Origin: Asterias rubens
Lineage: Eukaryota; Echinodermata; Asteroidea; Forcipulatida; Asteriidae
Direction of reading: 5' to 3'
Assembly: GCF_902459465.1 (NCBI RefSeq)
Contig: NC_047063.1
Location: forward strand, 1,054,001-1,118,000
DNA: 64,000 nt
In this document: one piece after another, positions 59,101 to 64,000 of the stretch
Numbering within the stretch: the stretch's first letter is position 1
Layout of the letters: every line of letters starts with the position of its first letter
Notes under the pieces: model-generated
Database searches by the model: none
Told to the model about the DNA's origin: nothing
What the model saw: the letters and a program-made list of their open reading frames with translations, nothing else
Position numbers and translations under genes: made by a program

Positions 59101-61766
59101 CTTGCATGCACGGCACATGCAGCGACTGTTCTGTGCTCACCATTTTGGTGGTCAATAGGTTTACGTGTAAACTCCGCGTCGTCTAAAATGCACACTTCAC
59201 TGAATAACACACGTTGACATTGACCACCAAAATGGCGCATCCAAGATTATTCTGATGATGACGTCAGGTGAATTGGGTCAATACAATAAAATTTTGAACT
59301 CTTCACTTTTCTATTGGTCCTTCAAAGACTAATGTCTTCTCAGAATTAAAAGTTTCAGAATAAAAATGTATGCCAGCTTTGGAACCGTAAGTAGGGAAAA
59401 CTTTGAGCGTATCGCAGATGAGCAAGTGAAACAATGACTTACCATTGATATAGACCTTACATACATGTAACTAAATACCACAAAGCAACACATCAGAATG
59501 ATCATAAGAATCTAGCTACTTACGTGAATGCAATGTTGCCTTCTTTCTTGTTACCATAGCTCAACGTGTATTGACTATCGACCTGTTGCCTGGTCTCCAA
59601 TGTGGCTCCTAGTATATGCTCCCAAGTGTATTGACCTGAGAACGTATGAAAGATCAAAATTTAGTGAAATACTATCAACTAAAACGGAACATCACTAACT
59701 TGGTTCACCATTTAGCACTAGATGAACACTTTACAGGAACAATTGGTTAGGACAGCAGGTCAATGACTAAAACAATTTGTTATTGACTCCCCCCCGCCCT
59801 TTTGCTAGCCCAATCTACTATCCTGCATAACATTTGCATTACTTCAGGCATTATTCTACAAAGTGAAAACAAATCTGTGTTGTTAAATATACGCCAGGAT
59901 AGGAACCCAACGTTGTATCCTCGCAATTTCTAAATCCCACAGTTTTGTTCTTATAGTTAACTCTGATGCTCGAACGAAAAGAATGCTATATAGTTTTGGT
60001 GTAACAGTGTTTATAAGATGGAAACCGAATGACACATCCAAGGGTTGTGAGATCAGATTAAGTGCAATCTCACATAATCAGGGAGTGAGGCAATACAAGG
60101 GGCGAGATACAACATAAATGTAAGTAGCTCTGACTTTTTGAGTACCAAATTGCAGGTTTGGATTAGAGACTGTTACTTTTGTAACCTGATCAAATTAATT
60201 AATATTAATGCTGTATATAAAACTTTATTGCTTCCCAATTGAAAAAAATAAATAAACAAAAATTAAATTTCAAGGAGAGCTATTTTAGGACGAGACTAGG
60301 GAGTCCAACCGAGTGTGAATGCACACCCACTCCTGAAAGATGGTGGTTTAAAGTCTATCCAAGTAACCATCAATGAAATTATGGAAGTTGAATACCAAGG
60401 TATTGAACTTATGACTCCTTCCCTCAACCCTTATCCTAAATATAAGATTTACCGACACCAGCTCTGCTCCAGATCTCCACAGCATGTTCCTCCTTTGCAT
60501 CCGAATAAGTATTCTTAGCTAGTAGTACATCATGGGTCTTACTGATGTTTGATTCCTTTGCTGGCTCATGATGACGCTGCTGTGTTGTTCCAAGATTGAC
60601 AGCCAGTGACAATATTCGACTGTCTTGTGCTTTTTTGGGGGAAAAATGAATTAGGAAAATAGTGCAGTTTAAAGTAATATTGTGGTTGACTGGAAATGCA
60701 AACTGCGCAAACAAGCCATGTATTCTATTTTTTTACCTCCTTAATTGTGCAACCTACTCTTCTTAGAATCTTAGAACTGTTATGACAATTGAGGTTCGTT
60801 CTGCTTTCATCTCGTGGTAGCAGAAAGAACCTCATTGTAGGAGTATTTGCTCCCCCTTTCCAAAATACTATAGCCAATACATGACAGCTAATCGAGCTAC
60901 AATTGGAGCTGATAATGTGTGGCGCGATCGGTCAATCTGTAAGATCAACCAATCCCGCTGCGCCATTGAAGAATCAATTGTACGCGTAAAACCACTCCTG
61001 CACATTAGATCGCATTCGGTCCATAGTGCAGTGCTATCAGTTGATCGTCCAGATTGACCAATCATGCCGATCGTGCCCAACAATAACACGACTCGTGTCA
61101 CAAGTCCGAAAACCTGCATGCATCGTCATACACAGTGTTACAGACATTAGATTTAGAATTACAATACAAGTTACTATCAAAAAATCATGTATGCATCATC
61201 AAATTCAATTGGCCTGTGTTTGATATGACTATAATGATGGTGCACTCTTCCTACTCCTACTACTACGTACTAGGTCAGGTTCGTTCCGCTATCGTCTCAT
61301 AATTCATAACTTAGGAAAAGTTTCCGTATGGCGCCACCACTTTTTCACTCGAAATGAAATAATATAGTATCTAATTTACCTCAATGAGATATCCATTTTT
61401 GTTAAAAGGTGGTGGCGCCATACAGAAAGTTATCCATAACGGAAAAGTTTCTAAATCTGATATTATAAGTGAGTGCAGATTCTTAAAAGTTCAATATACT
61501 TTTCTATTTTGTTTACTTTTTGATGATATGATTGATAGTTTGATATGATGGATTTTGAATAACAACACAACAGTGACAGTCGGGTAGTCCAAATGAAACT
61601 AAACTAAATACTCACCTCTTTTATCACTTCTTGCTCCAGACGTATCACTGCTTTTCTGCGATAATAAAACGTAAGCCCAATAGAAAGAAACGAGAAGATA
61701 AATAGCGACAGTCAATATTGACAGCCTCTTCAAAGATACCCGCGGTCTCATGGCAGACAGTGCCAT
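55759..61766 (-). CDS. RXYLT1: Ribitol-5-phosphate xylosyltransferase 1 (RXYLT1/TMEM5), complete, 6 exons, 435 aa
   Basis: Exons 61766-61616, 60629-60453, 59635-59524, 58895-58590, 57734-57564 and 56149-55759 join in frame to 435 residues (human about 443). The N-terminus is a type II Golgi anchor: basic RPRVSLKRL, then a membrane helix (SILTVAIYLLVSFYWAYVLL, residues 16-35). The lumenal domain keeps family landmarks: YTWEHIL, LLLVLNAR, LQWPLGVATYRGFPVV, CNFMATIYPNSSRETL and the exostosin-like SDLTLSPVGMNTECYRIYEA / SYGSVPVVED block near the C-terminus. In vertebrates the enzyme adds xylose from UDP-xylose to ribitol phosphate in building matriglycan on alpha-dystroglycan, and human mutations cause dystroglycanopathy. 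Activity here is inferred from conservation. It is divergent with FAM50. Confidence 0.95.
56246..56500 (-). mobile_element. 3' end of a non-LTR retrotransposon, 5'-truncated, (TTGA)n tail
   Basis: On the minus strand the peptide RSFSVYGPKMWNKLPTQIST followed by SSLTSFK is the familiar end of CR1/L2-type reverse-transcriptase ORFs. After a short untranslated part the copy ends in TTGATTGATTGATTGA (56276-56246). It lies in RXYLT1 intron 5 and cannot move by itself. Confidence 0.75.
56812..57068 (-). mobile_element. Class II tRNA-like SINE (left arm of a facing pair)
   Basis: Minus-strand copy: 'gagcactggactcaagctctgg' head and 'gtgggttcaagtcccagtcgtgacac' B-box region. It sits head to head with the next copy in RXYLT1 intron 5. 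Confidence 0.8.
57079..57505 (+). mobile_element. Class II tRNA-like SINE with (ATT)n tail (right arm)
   Basis: gtgtcgcagtcgagctgttaag starts the copy. The best B-box of the family is here (GGTTCGAATCCCC), and the 5' GTGTCGC pairs with gtgacac after the B box as an acceptor stem. The body ends with 'ttttaagaagccacc' and an (ATT)n run (57478-57503). Confidence 0.8.
57564..57734 (-). CDS. RXYLT1: RXYLT1 coding exon 5
   Basis: Acceptor TTTTTAAG and donor GTAATG, 171 bp. It encodes YRGFPVVNIT and the CNFMATIYPNSSRETL motif. Confidence 0.92.
58265..58499. mobile_element. 'gggctcaatttcatggctctgcttac' foldback MITE
   Basis: The first 27 bases return inverted at the end (gtaagcagagccatgaaagtggaccc). 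It lies in RXYLT1 intron 4. Confidence 0.75.
58590..58895 (-). CDS. RXYLT1: RXYLT1 coding exon 4
   Basis: Acceptor ATCTTCAG and donor GTAAGT, 306 bp. It encodes FRTGHDVLPSTVPRDVENLL through LQWPLGVA, matching the central part of TMEM5. Confidence 0.93.
59093..59283. mobile_element. Short MITE with TATTGACCC / GGGTCAATA ends
   Basis: The terminal inverted repeat is short. An inner inverted pair (accattttggtggtcaa / ttgaccaccaaaatgg) is clearer. RXYLT1 intron 3. Confidence 0.6.
59524..59635 (-). CDS. RXYLT1: RXYLT1 coding exon 3
   Basis: Acceptor TTCTCAG and donor GTAAGT. It encodes QYTWEHILGATLE and onward, 112 bp, phase 1 in and phase 2 out. Confidence 0.9.
60453..60629 (-). CDS. RXYLT1: RXYLT1 coding exon 2 (stem)
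   Basis: Acceptor CCCCAAAAAAG before 60629 (weak, purine-rich) and donor GTAAAT at 60452. It encodes the variable stem, ending HAVEIWSRAGV. The acceptor is the least certain boundary in this gene. Confidence 0.8.
61320..61430. mobile_element. Small foldback MITE (tatggcgccaccac)
   Basis: gtttccgtatggcgccaccacttttt is mirrored by aaaaggtggtggcgccatacagaaag with about 60 bases between. RXYLT1 intron 1. Confidence 0.75.
61616..61766 (-). CDS. RXYLT1: RXYLT1 coding exon 1
   Basis: ATG at 61766 is directly preceded by an in-frame TAA; a second Met is at codon 6. Fifty codons plus one base end at donor GTGAGT. It encodes the membrane anchor. Confidence 0.9.
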
Positions 61767-62071
61767 TTAAATTGGGCGCTTTTATTTCTCCTGAACTTTA
61801 TGCGAGTTCTAACGGAGATTGGTATTTTGGGCGAATTTAGAACGCTTTAATTGGGCGTGTAATACGCCCTATAGGGCGTTACAATTACCACAATCTTGAC
61901 AATAGAGGGCGCCCGACGATGTTAACGGACCCGGCCCAAGACACGCAGCAGTAGACAAAATAATGTTTACAAGTTGAAGACCCAGTTGATCTTTCATCTT
62001 TTCAACCGATCAGAGTAACGTTATGTTACTTTAATTCAGTCTAAGGTAAACCGTAAGGATAAACCCTCAAA
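61767..62071. promoter_or_regulatory. Divergent RXYLT1-FAM50 promoter region (305 bp)
   Basis: It carries several 'gggcg' boxes and a 16-bp perfect palindrome ACGCCCTATAGGGCGT (61864-61879). A CTCF-like caatagagggcgccc lies at 61899-61913. No TATA box is evident. Shared promoter activity is inferred from the spacing. Confidence 0.65.
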
Positions 62072-62182
62072 ATGACGGAGTATAAAGGAGCAGCAAGTGA
62101 GGCTGGTCGTGTTCGTCAGTTGATGATGAAAAGAGAAAAGCAACTTGAGGCTCTAGAAAAAAGAAAACAGAGAATTGAACAG
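62072..62182 (+). CDS. FAM50: FAM50 coding exon 1
   Basis: ATG at 62072 in context tcaaaatga, 37 codons, donor GTGAGT. Confidence 0.93.
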
Positions 62183-63976
62183 GTGAGTTTGCAGATCGAG
62201 TTTTTGTTTTAATATTTGCCCAATATGACCTTGCAGTGCACCATAGTTTGACCTTATTTATGAGTGACCATAGATGATGGACATGACATTTAATATAAAT
62301 CAAATGACAGTTCACACAGGAAAGTTAAAGCATTTGTAAATGTTGTGATTCAACGCTATTTAATTTTAAATCATTTTTTTTGGTTTTTGTTTATTTGTTT
62401 ATTTTTCAATTATTTTTTATTTTGAGGGGGGGGGGGGATCTGTCTTAACTGCTTAACTTTGCTTAACTTTGCTTAACTGCTTAAATTTGTTTTTTTCTTT
62501 TGTTTTGTACAGTTTTGATGCTGGCGCGGAACCAGATTGTCTTTTTTAATGGTTGAAAAAGTCAAAATCTTGTATGCATGCGTATTCGTGTGTTCATGCG
62601 CTAATCCGGCTTTGTAACGTTTTCTTCATAATATTAATAGCCGGTGCCATTAAACTGAAATTTAGTTACTTATGCCTTTAGAATCATTATGCCTGTAACC
62701 ACCTTTTCTGAGTATTCCTAACTTCTGTTGTCTTTTTTGAATGGACTGGGGAAAAAGGTGAATTGAAATGAACTGAATTGATCCAAGCTTGGGATACATT
62801 TTTTATCAATCAGAAAAAAATATGAATGTTTTCTTTTTTTCTAATTACAGGATAACTTCGGCAAAGTAGAGACTATTAGTGCCAAATTTTCAGCCCACTA
62901 CGATGCTGTAGAACAACAACTCAAGAGCAGTACCATTGGTAGGAAGATTTAACTGATCTACAATAAAATGAGGAATCAGTCAACTCTGTCCCAAGTAAAC
63001 TTGTGTCGGACTCAAAGTCAACTTGGTCCAAGGTTAACTTAGTCCCTCGTGAACTTGGTAACATTACACAGAAACTATGCCAGCTTTGGAGTTTAAAGTA
63101 GCAGCAACTTTAATAAGTGCAGCAGATATAATTCTAGCCCACCTTGTTTGGCTGTTTTGACTTTCTTTTATCATGATATGACCAATGATAAAGGAGACAC
63201 ATAACAGCCCAAAAAGGTGGGCTACAAATAATTCATGCGCATGATGCAATGATTTTTAACAGGACTACACCATTTAGATATATAATTATATTACCAGGTT
63301 TTATTTTTGTGTTTAGGTCTGGTGACGTTAGATCAGATGAAAGCAAAGAGAGACATTCTGGTCAAAGAGCATGAAAAGGAATTAGCAAAGGCGTTTAATA
63401 ATCAGGAGAAGTTGTAAGTCATTAGATTATATGTGTAGAAATAGAACTTGGAGGCACGTTGTTTGATTATCTGTGTTTTGAATGTCTAGCAAGTTTCACC
63501 AGATCAACCATTGAGTAAGCAGAAATTTTCCATTTAGCTGAAGTAGCAGACACCAAGACATGTCACGTAGTTTTGATACTCTACTTTAATTCAGACTTAG
63601 AGGGGGTGCACAGCAGAAACTGATGACAATTGAGATCATCAATGTCAGGTTATGACACAGACTTTAATGAATTATCCAAATTTTCCTTACACTGTACAAC
63701 ATAAATACGTCTCATAACTCAAACCTAGCTCTGCATACTGTTGTATAACTGACCATCATTTTAAGAATGTAATAATAAGCCGATCTCATATGATGCTTTA
63801 TGGTGTCATAAAGCACCATATGAGATTGGCATATATAGCAAAAGTGGAGTGACTTCATTTGCTTCATTTCAGAGAGAAAGAGAAGAAAGCTCTGAAGAAG
63901 AAGAAATTGAAACTTTCAGGAACGCTGTCCTTCAATCTGGATGAAGATGGTGAAGAAGACAGTGATGAAGAAATTG
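62072..63976 (+). CDS. FAM50: FAM50/XAP5 family protein, N-terminal part (coding exons 1-4)
   Basis: Exons 62072-62182, 62851-62938, 63317-63413 and 63873-63976 join in frame (phases 0, 1, 2, 1). They encode [20 protein letters not shown], a charged coiled coil, [30 protein letters not shown], a Lys/Glu-rich stretch and an acidic [10 protein letters not shown] run. This is the FAM50A/XAP5 start almost residue for residue; the conserved XAP5 domain itself lies beyond the window. FAM50A is a nuclear protein associated with the spliceosome. The final donor GTATGT at 63977 shows the gene continues. Confidence 0.94.
62851..62938 (+). CDS. FAM50: FAM50 coding exon 2
   Basis: Acceptor CTAATTACAG, donor GTAGGA. 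It encodes [20 protein letters not shown] and onward. Confidence 0.93.
63317..63413 (+). CDS. FAM50: FAM50 coding exon 3
   Basis: Acceptor TGTGTTTAG, donor GTAAGT. It encodes [20 protein letters not shown] and onward. Confidence 0.92.
63779..63831. repeat. Short hairpin in FAM50 intron 3
   Basis: gccgatctcatatgatgctttatg, then gtgt, then its near-exact inverse. Confidence 0.75.
63873..63976 (+). CDS. FAM50: FAM50 coding exon 4
   Basis: Acceptor CTTCATTTCAG, donor GTATGT. A basic Lys run is followed by [20 protein letters not shown]. Confidence 0.92.
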
Positions 63977-64000
63977 GTATGTACAATGTACAACACTTTC

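Overview
The window looks like invertebrate deuterostome DNA, most probably from an echinoderm (a sea star is my best guess). It is AT-rich and gene-sparse, with introns up to 16 kb. It carries many short palindromic DNA transposons with TTAA, TA or 8-bp target duplications, and class II tRNA-like SINEs. The species call is inference; the genes themselves only require an animal.

Layout. (1) 1-24,663, minus strand: the first three coding exons of a SLIT-ROBO Rho GAP (srGAP family), encoding the start of the F-BAR domain. The remaining exons lie off the left edge. The introns hold a hAT-type MITE, a 15-bp minisatellite, SINEs, hairpin elements and a GC-rich island that may be an alternative promoter. 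(2) 25,109-28,047, plus strand: a complete four-exon FAM72 gene (150 aa), head-to-head with srGAP and only 445 bp from its start codon. The same gene pair (SRGAP2-FAM72) is divergently arranged in humans. (3) 28-32 kb: FAM72 3' flank and mobile-element debris. (4) 32.4-54.3 kb: two tandem copies of a 10-11.5 kb segment. Each carries a minus-strand series of exon-like segments with good splice signals but broken reading frames, plus a repeatedly amplified exon-like module. Copy 1 carries an internally deleted Tc1-like transposon; copy 2 carries a hairpin MITE that copy 1 lacks. (5) 55,759-61,766, minus strand: a complete six-exon RXYLT1 (TMEM5) gene (435 aa), the ribitol xylosyltransferase of alpha-dystroglycan glycosylation. 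(6) 62,072-63,976, plus strand: the first four coding exons of a FAM50/XAP5 gene, head-to-head with RXYLT1 across 305 bp, continuing off the right edge.

The four recognised genes do not form one pathway. They make two divergent pairs, each sharing a short intergenic region that probably acts as a bidirectional promoter. Exon boundaries were placed by hand from GT/AG signals, reading phase and family resemblance, and every junction I give keeps frame.
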